Assembly: GCF_030160075.1 (NCBI RefSeq)
Contig: NZ_BSNQ01000003.1
Span: 1,962,383 to 2,026,382, forward strand
DNA length: 64,000 bases
Direction of reading: 5' to 3'
From: Dyella lipolytica
GTDB taxonomy: Bacteria; Pseudomonadota; Gammaproteobacteria; Xanthomonadales; Rhodanobacteraceae
Under the pieces are notes generated by a model. It saw only the letters and a program-made list of their open reading frames with translations. It searched no databases and was not told the DNA's origin. Positions 8,653 through 18,264 of the stretch are shown here, in pieces. The first letter of the stretch is position 1, and each line of letters starts with the position of its first letter. The position numbers and the translations under genes are program-made.

Positions 8653-9492
8653 TCAAGCCGAGGGCTGCCAGCAGTCCGCATCCGGGCGAAAGGGCCGTGG
8701 ATTGACGCCTAGCAGCCGGATGACGTCCGTATTGTCGGCGATGAGATCGGCCTCCAAACGGCTCAGCGGACCGCGTAACCGCGGCACCCCATGGCGAGCC
8801 AGACGCAGCGACCATCCCGGCAAGGGAAGCGGCAACGTATCGACCGGCAAGCTGCGGCGTACGCGCGCGAACATATCGCTTACCGGCAGACGCTCGCCGC
8901 CGCCCATGGGAAGAATTTTCATTGCAGATGCCGGCGTATCGAGTGCGGCCAGCGCGGCAAACGCCAAATCCTGCGCATGTACTGGTTGACGAATGCCTCG
9001 CCCAGCCGGCAACGGAAACACCCGGGTGCGCATCGCACGCTGCGCGATCGGTGTGAGGCTTTTGTCCAGACCCGCGCCATAGATAAGCGTGGGACGCAGC
9101 ACCGTCCATTCACTGCCATGCCGCGCACACGCGGCGGCCAATGCATTTTCGCCATCGCGTAGCTGTTGCGACAGCTCACGCTCGGCAGGCACTTCTGAAG
9201 TCCGCTTGCTTTCCGCACTCATCGAACTGGTAGCGACGACACGCGGTGCATGCGGCAGCTTGGCGCCACCCAGCCAATCGGCGAACGGTTGCAACGGACC
9301 AAAGCTGAAAATGGCGGAAATGCCGTCGACCGCAGGCACGCTGTCGGGAAGACCACCGGTGACCCACGTCACGCCCGGTGTCGATGGACGTGGCACGCGA
9401 CTCAAAGCCACCACAGTTTCATCGCGCGCAGCAAGCAATGGCAGCAGGTAGTGCCCGATCTGGCCGCTTCCGCCGAACACCAATACCGTCAT
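8653..9492 (-). CDS. NAD-dependent epimerase/dehydratase-like (short-chain dehydrogenase fold)
   Basis: A 279-residue extended SDR-like protein. The N-terminal glycine-rich dinucleotide-binding motif is VFGGSGQIG (residues 4-12), followed by a Rossmann pattern and VVATSSMSA where SDRs carry the catalytic Ser. The family's YxxxK is not obvious: the matching region reads VPAERELSQQLRDGENAL, with no Tyr, so classical epimerase activity is doubtful and it may be an atypical (NmrA-like or complex-I-assembly-like) SDR. The start ATG at 9492 overlaps the stop of the upstream TPR gene (ATGA). The open frame extends 45 codons further upstream, but that part is shadow of the TPR gene. Confidence 0.8.
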   Translation of the reverse strand: MTVLVFGGSGQIGHYLLPLLAARDETVVALSRVPRPSTPGVTWVTGGLPDSVPAVDGISAIFSFGPLQPFADWLGGAKLPHAPRVVATSSMSAESKRTSEVPAERELSQQLRDGENALAAACARHGSEWTVLRPTLIYGAGLDKSLTPIAQRAMRTRVFPLPAGRGIRQPVHAQDLAFAALAALDTPASAMKILPMGGGERLPVSDMFARVRRSLPVDTLPLPLPGWSLRLARHGVPRLRGPLSRLEADLIADNTDVIRLLGVNPRPFRPDADCWQPSA

Positions 9493-11177
9493 CCACCACC
9501 CTGCATGCGCACGGTGAGCTGCTGCACACGCTGATCGTTCGGCATCAGCTTGCGCCCCTGTTCCAGCGATTGCGCGGCATTGTTGCGATCGCCGCTGTCG
9601 AGCTGCCGCTCGGCCTGATCCACCCACGCATCGACAAGCCGCTGACGCGACTGCAACAACCCGGCGTCACCCGGCGAAAGATTGTCCAGCGCATCGAGCA
9701 AGCTGCCTGCTTTATTGAGATTGCCCGCGCTCAACGCCTGATTGAATTGCCGCACCACCAGGCCGGAAAGTCCTTGCAAACCAGCCAGCGCCGCCTGGTT
9801 GTTGCCATCGATGGCCAGCGCCCCACGATAAAGATCGTAAGCGCAGTCACCCGGCGGCGACATGATGTTGCCGCGCTCGGCGGCGAGCTTCGCCTGCTGC
9901 ACCATGTTCGCAACTTGCACTTGCTGTTGCGGTGTCAGAGTGGCCGACGGTGTCGTCGCCGTGGTGTCGTTGTCATTCGCGCTCGACGCCTCGGGTTGAC
10001 CGAGTCGCGCGCGTGCAGCCACCAGGTCGGCCGACTTCGGCGAGAGGGCCGCCGCCTGACCGAGCAATTGCCTTGCCTGATTCGTATCGCCGCTATCGAT
10101 CGCTGCATTCGCCTGCACGATCAAGGCTTCGGCAACTTGACCCAGTCCTGCCTTGGCCTGCGGATTGTCAGGATCGATCGCCAGCGCAGCCTTGAAATGC
10201 GCCAGCGCCGTGTCGTCGCCATCACCGGCGATACGCCCGGCACGCAGTGCGTCGTTGCCTTGGTTGATCGCATCGGTGAGCGTACTGCTCGCCTGCGTCT
10301 GCAACGCCGCCAGTGAGGCGCGCAACGTCGGTAGTTGCGCATAGTTGGGCAACACGGCAGCCAAGTGGTCGATGCCCGTGGTGGCGGTGGCAACATCCTT
10401 TGCATCCAGCGCTTTCTGAATCTGAGCAGCAAGCGCGTCGCCGACCTGATCTAGACCATGCCGGGCCACGGCATTGTCTGAATCGGCCGCCAGCACGCGT
10501 TGATACAGCGCTGCAGCACCATCGGGACCATCCAGCTTGCCATCGGACAAGGCTTGCTGCGCCTGGGCTATCAACGTTCCCGTTTGCCCCGTCGTCGCCT
10601 GCGCTTTGGCAATCGCCTGTGTAAGGCGATCCACATCGCTTCCACCACCGAGCAATTCGCGTGCATTCGTCAACGCCTGCCCGGCTTCATCCAGACGGCC
10701 AGCCTGCAACGCCGCATCGGCACGCGCGATTTCGGCACGGCCCACATCGTTGAGCCCCTGCCGTGCACTGTCGTTGTCGGGCTGCAGCGCGCGTGCCGCT
10801 TCGAACAGCTCGCGCGCACTGGTGCCATCGGTGCCATCGAGATGACCTTGCTGCAGAGCCGTCTGCGCGCGCTGCAAGACATCGTCGAAATCTGTGTGCG
10901 GAATCAAACCACGCAAGCGATTCTGGTTAATCCAGAGCCCCCCGATCGCTGCCAGCAGCAATACGATCAACACCGGCATCCACCAGCCGCGCGGACTCTT
11001 GCGCTTTTTTTTGCCTGGCGTCGTCTGGCGGCGATAACCGGGTTCGACGTTCATCCGCGGCAAACCGTCGCTCGGTTCGGCGGACGGGCGCGGTTTATCC
11101 AGGTGGTCAAGATCACCCAGTTTCGGTTCGGTACGGCCGTTATATCCGGGATCGTTCGGGGGGCGGTTTCCGCTCAT
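9489..11177 (-). CDS. Membrane-anchored tetratricopeptide-repeat protein
   Basis: About 562 residues: a hydrophilic Pro-rich N-terminal segment, a basic KKKRKSPRGWW patch, one membrane helix (MPVLIVLLLAAIGGLWI, about 66-82), then a long periplasmic array of degenerate TPR-like repeats (patterns such as ALQPDNDSARQGLNDV, DPDNPQAKAGLGQVAEAL). This is a scaffold-type protein, probably inner-membrane with a periplasmic repeat domain; no catalytic domain is visible. Start ATG 11177 (MSGNRPP) is preferred because it removes an unlikely cysteine-containing leader; an ATG at 11216 is possible. It is coupled by ATGA to the epimerase-like gene. Function unknown. Confidence 0.78.
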   Translation of the reverse strand: MSGNRPPNDPGYNGRTEPKLGDLDHLDKPRPSAEPSDGLPRMNVEPGYRRQTTPGKKKRKSPRGWWMPVLIVLLLAAIGGLWINQNRLRGLIPHTDFDDVLQRAQTALQQGHLDGTDGTSARELFEAARALQPDNDSARQGLNDVGRAEIARADAALQAGRLDEAGQALTNARELLGGGSDVDRLTQAIAKAQATTGQTGTLIAQAQQALSDGKLDGPDGAAALYQRVLAADSDNAVARHGLDQVGDALAAQIQKALDAKDVATATTGIDHLAAVLPNYAQLPTLRASLAALQTQASSTLTDAINQGNDALRAGRIAGDGDDTALAHFKAALAIDPDNPQAKAGLGQVAEALIVQANAAIDSGDTNQARQLLGQAAALSPKSADLVAARARLGQPEASSANDNDTTATTPSATLTPQQQVQVANMVQQAKLAAERGNIMSPPGDCAYDLYRGALAIDGNNQAALAGLQGLSGLVVRQFNQALSAGNLNKAGSLLDALDNLSPGDAGLLQSRQRLVDAWVDQAERQLDSGDRNNAAQSLEQGRKLMPNDQRVQQLTVRMQGGG

Positions 11178-11258
11178 GGCTCGCGAGCTGGCAAGTGAAC
11201 GCTTGCAGCTTAACATTGCGCCATCGACCCGCGCTGGCGGCAGAATGTTGCGTTCAGC

Positions 11259-13382
11259 CTACCCCGCCCCGACCCTCCGCGCCTCCACCACATTCGGCAG
11301 CGCCGCCAAACGATCCAGCAGCGTCGACAACTGCTCAAAATCCCGCACCCGCAGGGTGTAACGCATCTCCACCTCCCCGGTTCGCGCAAACAGCCGGCTG
11401 GAGGAAGCAATAATCCCGATATTGGCGTTGCTGATCACACCCACCACGTCCTTCTGCAGCCCCTTGCGATCATACCCATTGAGCTGGATGGTCACCTCGT
11501 AAGCCTGCGCAGCAGCGTGCCCCCAGCTCACCTCGATCACCCGATCCGGATCGCGCCGCGCCAGCCGTGCCAGGCTGGTGCAGTTGGCGCGATGCACCGA
11601 TACCCCGCGCGTGCGCGTAATAAAGCCGCGCACCGGATCACCCGGCAGCGGCTGGCAACAACGCGCCAACACCGTGAGCAGATTGCCTACACCCTCGATA
11701 CTGATCGCACTGTGATCGAACACCGTCGGTCGCGCCGTCGTAGGCACGCTCGGCGGCTCAGGCGGTTGCTGCGACTCCTGCAGCACGCGCGCTACCTGGC
11801 CCGGGCTGATTTCGCCCAGGGCAAGCGCAATCAACAATTCGTCGTGCGTCTGCAGATTGAACAACGCGGGCAGCTTGGTGTGGTCCGTGTCCAGCATCGC
11901 CAGACGCTTGAGCTCGCGCTCGAACAAGGTGCGACCTGCCGAAAGATTGGCGTCGTGCGCACTGCGCCGGAACCAGGCGCGCACTTTGTCGCGTGCACGG
12001 CTGGTGTTGAGATAGCCATGATGTGCGGAAAGCCAGTCGCGGCTCGGCTCGGCGATTTTGGCGGTGAGAATTTCCACGCGATCGCCGCTATGCGGCTGAT
12101 GCGTCAACGGCACGATGCGGCCATTGACCTTGGCACCGCGGCAGCGATGACCCACCTCGGTGTGCACGTGGTAAGCGAAGTCGAGCACGGTCGCGCCATG
12201 CGGCATGTCGACGACTTCGCCTTTGGGAGTCAGCACATAGACACGATCTTCAAGCAGTTCGGTTTGCAGTTCTGCTGCGAGCTCGCCGTCATCGCTACGC
12301 GGCTCCAGCAATTTGCGCATCCAGGCGATCTTCGCCTCGAAATCCGCATCGCCGCTGCCACCTTCCTTGTAGCGCCAATGCGCGGCCACGCCGAGTTCGT
12401 TGGCGCGGTGCATGTCGTGTGTGCGGATCTGCACTTCCAGCGTCTTGCTGTGTGGACCGATCACCGCCGTGTGCAGCGAGCGATAACCGTTGCTCTTGGG
12501 CCGTGCCACGTAATCGTCGAACTCGCCCGGCAGATGCGGCCACAGCGCATGCACTACGCCGAGCGCGCCATAGCAATCGGCGACGCTATCGACCAGCACG
12601 CGCACCGCGCGAATATCGTAGAGGTCGGAAAACTCGACTGCCTTGCGCTGCATCTTCTTCCAGATGGAAAAGATGTGTTTGGGGCGTCCGGCCAGGTCGG
12701 CATGGATATCCGCCTCCTGCAGCGCGTCGCCCAGTTCAGACAGCGTTTCGCGGATAAAGCTCTCGCGATCGCCGCGACGCTCGTCCAACAGTTTGGCAAT
12801 CCGCTTGTAGATATCGGACTGCAGGTAACGGAACGCCAGATCTTCCAGCTCCCACTTCAACTGCCAGATACCAAGCCGGTTGGCGAGCGGTGAATGGATG
12901 TCGCGTGTCAGGCGCGCCAGTTCCTGCCGTTCGCCTTCCGGCAAGGTGCTGGCGGCACGCATTTTTGCCAGTTGCCGCGCCAGCAGAATGAACACCACGC
13001 GCAGATCGCGGATGATCGCCAGCAATAGCCGCCGCAGACCTTCGGAGCCACCCTCCGGGGGCCGCTGCGCATGCAGTGCCCAAACGCGTTCCGCGGCCAT
13101 CTGTCCGGCAACCAGTCGTTGCAACTCTTCCTTCAACGAGGCCGCGCGCTGCTCCCACACCAGGGGATGGCGATGCGCCACGTCGAACCAAAGCGCTGCC
13201 GCTTGGGTCTGTGCATCGCAGCCGAGCATGGCGAGCAGATCGAGTACATCACCGCACTCGCGTTCGTTGACGCCGTGTTGCTCGCATACGGCGAGGACCT
13301 CGGCCAACACGGCGGGCAGTTCGCCCGCGCGCGACTGCCACGCCACTAAGTGCCCGGCAGCAGTGGGGGAGGCATGAACCAT
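11259..13382 (-). CDS. relA: GTP pyrophosphokinase, (p)ppGpp synthetase I
   Basis: RelA transfers pyrophosphate from ATP to GTP/GDP to make (p)ppGpp on ribosomes stalled by uncharged tRNA. The 707-residue protein has a degenerate HD domain (about 20-190) without the HD...ED metal residues, so it should not hydrolyse ppGpp; then the synthetase domain (GRPKHIFSIWKKM, EFSDLYDIRAVRV, KSNGYRSLHTAV, EVQIRTHDMH), the TGS domain (RVYVLTPKGEVVDMP) and a C-terminal ACT domain (EVTIQLNGYDRKGL). The acidic EFSD stretch sits where monofunctional RelA differs from bifunctional SpoT/Rel enzymes. It starts with ATG next to the hrpA end. A SpoT should exist elsewhere in the genome. Confidence 0.96.
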   Translation of the reverse strand: MVHASPTAAGHLVAWQSRAGELPAVLAEVLAVCEQHGVNERECGDVLDLLAMLGCDAQTQAAALWFDVAHRHPLVWEQRAASLKEELQRLVAGQMAAERVWALHAQRPPEGGSEGLRRLLLAIIRDLRVVFILLARQLAKMRAASTLPEGERQELARLTRDIHSPLANRLGIWQLKWELEDLAFRYLQSDIYKRIAKLLDERRGDRESFIRETLSELGDALQEADIHADLAGRPKHIFSIWKKMQRKAVEFSDLYDIRAVRVLVDSVADCYGALGVVHALWPHLPGEFDDYVARPKSNGYRSLHTAVIGPHSKTLEVQIRTHDMHRANELGVAAHWRYKEGGSGDADFEAKIAWMRKLLEPRSDDGELAAELQTELLEDRVYVLTPKGEVVDMPHGATVLDFAYHVHTEVGHRCRGAKVNGRIVPLTHQPHSGDRVEILTAKIAEPSRDWLSAHHGYLNTSRARDKVRAWFRRSAHDANLSAGRTLFERELKRLAMLDTDHTKLPALFNLQTHDELLIALALGEISPGQVARVLQESQQPPEPPSVPTTARPTVFDHSAISIEGVGNLLTVLARCCQPLPGDPVRGFITRTRGVSVHRANCTSLARLARRDPDRVIEVSWGHAAAQAYEVTIQLNGYDRKGLQKDVVGVISNANIGIIASSSRLFARTGEVEMRYTLRVRDFEQLSTLLDRLAALPNVVEARRVGAG

Positions 13383-13468
13383 GTTGCGATGTTCCCGTAC
13401 GTCACGGCATGCGGATCATGCCGTGCATGCAGCCAGCATACCGCTTGGTGGATCGCCAGGGGATAGGT

Positions 13469-16400
13469 TCAGCGTATCGTTTCGAGCGCTTTCGCCAGCC
13501 GTTTGGGCGATACCGGCTCGGCGGTCTTCAGCTCCTGCGCGAACAACGACACCCGCCACTCCTCGATCAGCCAGCGCAGCTCGTCCAGCCCGAGATCGCC
13601 GGCCGAACGATGGTTGAGGTATTCGCGCCAGTAAGGCAGCACCTGCAGCATGCGTTGCTGATCTCTGGCCGGGTCCTGGCGCAGACGTTCGGCGCGCAGG
13701 CGCATGGCTTTTAGATAGCGGGGAAAGTGGGTCAGCCGCGCAGTCGGCAAATCGCGCAGGAACCCCGGTGCGAGCAAGCCATCGAGCTGTTCATCGAGAT
13801 CGTCGTAGCTGGCACGGGCGAAGCCGAGCAACGGCGGTTGCAGCCAAGGCTTCAACTCGGCTTGCGCCTCGATGATCGGCTCGGCCAATTTGAGCCGCTC
13901 AACCGCTGCCGCGAACAACTCGCGTGCAGCATGGGTTCGCAATACCTCGAAAGCAGCTGCACTGCGCACATTCAAATGCTGCGTGGCGAGCAGATCGGTA
14001 AAGCCGCCTTCGGTCAGATCGTCGCGCAGACCGTCGATGCTGCCGAGCGGGGCATACTTGAGCGACAACGCGTTGGCGATCGGCAGACGCCGGCGCGCCT
14101 GCTTCATGTCGCTGGCCAATGCATGGCGCAGCAAGCGTTCCACACCCTGGATATGCGCAGCTTTTGCTTCATCGCTACGCTCGAAGACACGTAACGCGAC
14201 CGCATCGCCAAGATCGACCAAAGCAAGAAAAGCCAAAAGCCCACCGTCTGAACGCACTTGCTCGGGAATTTCTTCGAAATCCCAGCTCGTGACGTCTTCG
14301 CGGGTGAGTTCGATATCCGTCTTGCGCGAAAACGCCTCGCGCGCCTGCCCTTCCCATTGCCCGCGCAGTGCCGACAAATCGCGACCACTGGCGAGTGTGT
14401 GGCCTTTGTCGTCGTGCAAGCGATAGCGCATGGCAAAGTGCGGTGGAAGTGCAACGGGCGCAAAATCGCTTGCGTTGATCTCTACGCCGGTCGTGCGTCG
14501 CAGAAAGGTTGCCAGTGCCTTCGTCAACGATTCATCGCGCGGCGATTCGGCTTCGACAAAGGCGCGTGCAAAATCCGGTGCGGGCACGAAGTTGCGGCGC
14601 AACGACTTGGGCAACCCGCGAATCAACTCGGCAACTTTTTCGCCAAGCAAGCCCGGCACCAGCCACTCGCAACGAGCGGTCGGCAACGCGTTGAGCATCG
14701 CCAACGGCAAGTGGAGCGTAACGCCGTCGGCATCGTCGCCGGGCACGAAGCGGTATTCCAATCGATAGCGCTGCGGTGGGATATCGAGCGATGCCGGAAA
14801 CGCCTTGGGATCGAGCCCCGTACCGCCGACCATCACATCGTCGATCGACCAGCGCAGTGCGGCCTGTTCCGCCGGACGCGCATGCCGATACCAGGCGTCC
14901 AGCGCGCGGCTGCTCGCGATCTCCTGCGGTAGCTTGCCGCGGAAGAAATCGACCAGATCGTCTTCATGACGAATCAAGCCTTCGCGGCGTTGTTTCGCCT
15001 CGATGCCTTGTGCATCTTCGATCACCCGCTGATTGGCGCGCACGAAATCCGCCCGCGCTTCGAGGTCGCAACGCGCGATCGCTTCACGCAAAAAGATCCC
15101 GTGCGCCAGCGCCGGATCCTGCTGCTGGAACGTCACCGGCCGGCGCTCGACCAGCGCGAGTCCAAACAAGCTGACCTGCTCGTAAGCCACGACCGTGCCG
15201 CGCTTGCGCGACCAGTGCGCATCGCGGCAGGTGCTGCGCAACAGATGCGCAGCTTGCTGCTCGATCCACATCGGTTCGACGCGCGCACACATCATGCCCC
15301 ATACGCGCCCACCGATATCGATGATCTGCGCTGCGAAGATCCAGTTCGGCGGAGTCTTGGCTAGCGCGGAGCCGGGAAACACCTGGAAACGCCGCTCGCG
15401 TGTGCTGCGATAAACGCCTTTCTCATCCTTGTGGCCGACTTGGGTGGGAAGACCGGCAAGCAGACTACGATGCACCGCTTCGTACAGCCGCTCCGCATCG
15501 TCACTCCCTCTCCCCTCCGGGGAGAGGGCTGGGGTGAGGGGCCGGGGCTTGCGGGAAGACACCTCCGTGCGGATCTTCTTAGCATTCTTTTCGCGCGCGT
15601 TGACGGTTGCTCGCGAGGTTGCCCCCTCACCCCAACCCTCTCCCCGAAGGGGAGAGGGAGCAGCGGCGCCAAGCTTCCAGCCGATCTCCTGCACCACCAG
15701 CAGCAATTGCCGATGCAATTCACGCCATTCGCGCATGCGCAGAAAGCTGAGGAAATGCCTCGTGCACCAATCGCGCAGCTTCGACTGGGTCAACTCCTCG
15801 TGCGCGCTGTCGTACTCGCGCCAAAGATTCAATACGCCGACGATGTCGGATTTGGGATCGGCAAATGCGGCATGCGCCGCATCGGCCTGTTGCCGCGCAT
15901 CGGCCGGGCGCTCACGCGGATCCTGGATGCTGAGAAAAGCCACAACCACCAGCAACTCGCGCAGACTGCCCAGCTTCTCCGATTCGACCAGCATGCGCGC
16001 CAGCTGCACGTCGATGGGCAAGCGTGCGAGCGTGCGACCGATCGTGGTGAGCTGGCGCCTATCGTCGATGGCGCCGATTTCCGCCAAGCGGCGGTAACCG
16101 TCTGTCACTACGCGCGGATCGGGTGATTCCAGAAATGGAAACTCATCCACCTCGCCCAGCTGTAACGCCAGCATGCGTAAGATGACGTTCGCGAGCGAGG
16201 AACGCAGCAGTTCCGGATCGGTATAGGCAATGCGCGCGGCGTAATCGGCTTCATCGTAAAGGCGATAGCAGATGCCTGGGCCGATGCGACCGCATCGACC
16301 TTTACGCTGATCGGCCGCTGCCTGCGACACGGGTTCCACGTGCAGGCGTTCGAGCTGGCTGCGTTGGCTGTAGCGCTTCACGCGCGCGGTGCCGCTATCG

Positions 16401-17527
16401 ATGACATAGCGGATGCGCGGCACGGTGAGTGAGGTTTCGGCCACGTTGGTAGCGAGCACGATCCGTCGTTTCGGCCCAGGCTTGAACACGCGGTCCTGGT
16501 CGGTGGCCGACAAGCGGGCGTACAACGGCATGATTTCCGTTTCGCGATACTGCCGGCGCGAAAGCAGCAAATGCGCATCGCGGATCTCGCGCTCGCCAGG
16601 CATGAACACCAGCACGTCACCGCGCGGATCGTCATGGGTGATTTCATCCAGCACGGCGGCGACATGCTCGGCGCCACCTTGCTGCATGTCGCTACTGCGC
16701 TGATTGCGGCGCGCAGCCACCTCGTCGGTGGAACGCCATCGCACTTCCACGGGATACGCACGCCCCTCCACCGACACCACCGGCGCGTTGCCGAAGTGTT
16801 CGGCGAAGCGCGCGGTGTCGATCGTCGCCGAGGTGACGATGATCTTCAGATCCGGCCGCTTTACCGCCAGCCGTTTGAGATAACCGAGCAGGAAATCGAT
16901 ATTGAGGCTGCGCTCATGCGCCTCGTCGATGATGATCGTGTCATACGCTGACAACCACGGATCGCCCTGCGTTTCGGCGAGCAGAATGCCGTCGGTCATG
17001 AACTTGATCAGGCTTTGCTCGGAGACCTGATCGGTAAAACGCACCTGGAAGCCGACCTTGTCGCCCAGTGGTGTGTTGAGTTCCTCCGCCACGCGACGCG
17101 CCACCGAGCGCGCGGCCAGACGGCGCGGCTGGGTGCAGCCGATCAGGCCTGCCTCGCCGCGCCCGGCCGCCAGACACAGTTTGGGCAACTGGGTGGTTTT
17201 GCCCGAGCCAGTCTCGCCAGCGATCACCACCACCTGATGCTCGCGGATCAGTTCGACGATTTCCTCCGCTCGCGCCGTGATCGGCAGCGATTCGTCCAGC
17301 CGGATCGGTGGCTTGCTCCGCGCACGTCGCTGCCGCCGCTCGGCAGAAGCGGCGATATCGGCGGCTAGCGTCTCTAGCTTTTTCGCGTCCGGGCGGCGCG
17401 ACAGCCCGCGCCAACGGCCCAGCAGACGGCCGAAATCACGGCTGGAAACCGCATCCAGCGATTTGCGCAAGGCACGCAGGTGGGCTTCTGGGGAGACGGC
17501 GGGGATGTTGGGCTTCGTATCACTCAT
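13469..17527 (-). CDS. hrpA: ATP-dependent RNA helicase HrpA (with in-frame REP insertion)
   Basis: A DEAH-box RNA helicase of about 1352 residues, slightly longer than the roughly 1300 usual for HrpA, linked in other bacteria to mRNA processing and rescue of stalled ribosomes. Visible are Walker A GETGSGKTTQLP, DEAH (IIDEAHERSLNIDFLL), SATID (motif III), QRKGRCGRIGPG (motif VI), then the HA2/OB region and the long HrpA-specific C-terminal half. Between QEIGWKL and YEAVHRSLLAG (about residues 622-675) the protein contains peptides (PSPLRGEGWGEG, LTPALSPEGRG) that are translated REP elements; see the repeat entry. Start ATG 17527 (MSDTKPN) is preferred over 17539. Confidence 0.94.
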   Translation of the reverse strand: MSDTKPNIPAVSPEAHLRALRKSLDAVSSRDFGRLLGRWRGLSRRPDAKKLETLAADIAASAERRQRRARSKPPIRLDESLPITARAEEIVELIREHQVVVIAGETGSGKTTQLPKLCLAAGRGEAGLIGCTQPRRLAARSVARRVAEELNTPLGDKVGFQVRFTDQVSEQSLIKFMTDGILLAETQGDPWLSAYDTIIIDEAHERSLNIDFLLGYLKRLAVKRPDLKIIVTSATIDTARFAEHFGNAPVVSVEGRAYPVEVRWRSTDEVAARRNQRSSDMQQGGAEHVAAVLDEITHDDPRGDVLVFMPGEREIRDAHLLLSRRQYRETEIMPLYARLSATDQDRVFKPGPKRRIVLATNVAETSLTVPRIRYVIDSGTARVKRYSQRSQLERLHVEPVSQAAADQRKGRCGRIGPGICYRLYDEADYAARIAYTDPELLRSSLANVILRMLALQLGEVDEFPFLESPDPRVVTDGYRRLAEIGAIDDRRQLTTIGRTLARLPIDVQLARMLVESEKLGSLRELLVVVAFLSIQDPRERPADARQQADAAHAAFADPKSDIVGVLNLWREYDSAHEELTQSKLRDWCTRHFLSFLRMREWRELHRQLLLVVQEIGWKLGAAAPSPLRGEGWGEGATSRATVNAREKNAKKIRTEVSSRKPRPLTPALSPEGRGSDDAERLYEAVHRSLLAGLPTQVGHKDEKGVYRSTRERRFQVFPGSALAKTPPNWIFAAQIIDIGGRVWGMMCARVEPMWIEQQAAHLLRSTCRDAHWSRKRGTVVAYEQVSLFGLALVERRPVTFQQQDPALAHGIFLREAIARCDLEARADFVRANQRVIEDAQGIEAKQRREGLIRHEDDLVDFFRGKLPQEIASSRALDAWYRHARPAEQAALRWSIDDVMVGGTGLDPKAFPASLDIPPQRYRLEYRFVPGDDADGVTLHLPLAMLNALPTARCEWLVPGLLGEKVAELIRGLPKSLRRNFVPAPDFARAFVEAESPRDESLTKALATFLRRTTGVEINASDFAPVALPPHFAMRYRLHDDKGHTLASGRDLSALRGQWEGQAREAFSRKTDIELTREDVTSWDFEEIPEQVRSDGGLLAFLALVDLGDAVALRVFERSDEAKAAHIQGVERLLRHALASDMKQARRRLPIANALSLKYAPLGSIDGLRDDLTEGGFTDLLATQHLNVRSAAAFEVLRTHAARELFAAAVERLKLAEPIIEAQAELKPWLQPPLLGFARASYDDLDEQLDGLLAPGFLRDLPTARLTHFPRYLKAMRLRAERLRQDPARDQQRMLQVLPYWREYLNHRSAGDLGLDELRWLIEEWRVSLFAQELKTAEPVSPKRLAKALETIR
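15506..15659. repeat. Inverted REP pair (BIME) inside hrpA
   Basis: Two REP palindromes in opposite orientation, 15506-15541 (ccctctcccctccggggag core) and 15622-15659 (ctctccccgaaggggagag core), separated by about 80 bp. Such elements normally lie between genes; here they lie inside the hrpA reading frame and keep it open. The same family occurs at 21.1, 42.2, 42.6 and 45.5 kb in intergenic places. Confidence 0.9.
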
Positions 17528-17539
17528 GCAGACGTACAT

Positions 17540-17556
17540 GATAGCCGGAGGCTATC
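17540..17556. promoter_or_regulatory. Palindrome in the hrpA-dps divergent region
   Basis: gatagcc-gga-ggctatc is a perfect 7-bp palindrome immediately upstream of hrpA and about 95 bp upstream of dps. It could be an operator for either gene or a 5' RNA hairpin on the hrpA transcript. No regulator was recognised from the sequence. Confidence 0.3.
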
Positions 17557-17648
17557 GCCGGCATCTGCACTATTCATTTCTCCCGCACTCCACGCGTCGG
17601 TAAGCTCTAAAGCCAATCCCCTAGAACCCGCTTGGAAAGGAGCGCCCT

Positions 17649-18116
17649 ATGGCCACCAGCATCGGCATTGCGAAGAAGGACCGCGAAACGATCGCCAAGC
17701 AGCTGTCCAAGCTGCTTGCGGATACCTATTCCCTCTACCTGAAGACCCACAGCTTCCACTGGAACGTGACGGGACCGCACTTCAACAGCCTGCACACCAT
17801 GTTCGAAACTCAGTACAACGAACTGTGGCTGGCTGCGGACGAAGTGGCCGAGCGCATTCGCACCCTCGACGTGTTCGCCCCGGGCTCCTACAGCCAATTC
17901 GGCAAGCTGACCACCATCAAGGAGGAATCCGGCGTGCCCGACTGGAGAGACATGGTCGGCCAGTTAGTCACCGGCCACGAGATTGCCGCGACCACGTCAC
18001 GCGAAGTGATCAAGTCGGCCGATGCCATTGGCGACGAAGGCACGGCGGACATGGTGACGGGCCGACTGAAAGAACACGAAAAGACGGCCTGGATGTTGCG
18101 CTCGCTGTTGAAATAA
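17649..18116 (+). CDS. dps: Dps family DNA-binding ferritin-like protein
   Basis: A 155-residue Dps/ferritin-like subunit; twelve subunits form a shell that oxidises and stores iron with peroxide and protects DNA. The ferroxidase residues are present in the pattern HSFHWNVTG (His), [13 protein letters not shown] (His, Glu) and ADEVAERIR (Asp, Glu). The N-terminus is short with three lysines/arginines, so DNA binding may be weak. A strong ribosome site (ggaaaggagc) lies 8-17 bases before the ATG. It is divergent from hrpA and followed by a hairpin. Regulation by an OxyR-type factor is common in the family, but no site is identified here. Confidence 0.95.
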   Translation: MATSIGIAKKDRETIAKQLSKLLADTYSLYLKTHSFHWNVTGPHFNSLHTMFETQYNELWLAADEVAERIRTLDVFAPGSYSQFGKLTTIKEESGVPDWRDMVGQLVTGHEIAATTSREVIKSADAIGDEGTADMVTGRLKEHEKTAWMLRSLLK

Positions 18117-18128
18117 TCGTGCGCGAAA

Positions 18129-18154
18129 CGCCCTCCCCGTTTGCGGAGAGGGCG
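18129..18154 (+). terminator. Hairpin after dps
   Basis: cgccctc (18129-18135) pairs with gagggcg (18148-18154) 12 bases after the dps stop. There is no T-tract, so termination is inferred from position. Confidence 0.5.
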
Positions 18155-18229
18155 TGATGCCTGCGCCTAGCAGATAGTAGTTCGGCAACCGAAGGCGTCG
18201 AAACTCGACCGCGCAGCGGTCACTAGAGA

Positions 18230-18264
18230 TGTCGCAAGCATGAGATCTGCGAGTTCTTGCGACA
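18230..18264. repeat. 9-bp inverted repeat upstream of the glucan synthase gene
   Basis: tgtcgcaag (18230-18238) and cttgcgaca (18256-18264) form a perfect inverted repeat with a 17-base centre, in the 334-bp gap between dps and the GH17-GT2 gene, about 190 bp before its start. It could be a bipartite operator or a leader hairpin. Nothing else recognisable was seen in this gap. Confidence 0.4.

Noticed and set aside
11517-12893. 458-codon plus-strand frame opposite relA
   Set aside because: The minus-strand relA is certain by its motifs; the antisense frame shows no recognisable domain and is low-complexity His/Arg-rich.
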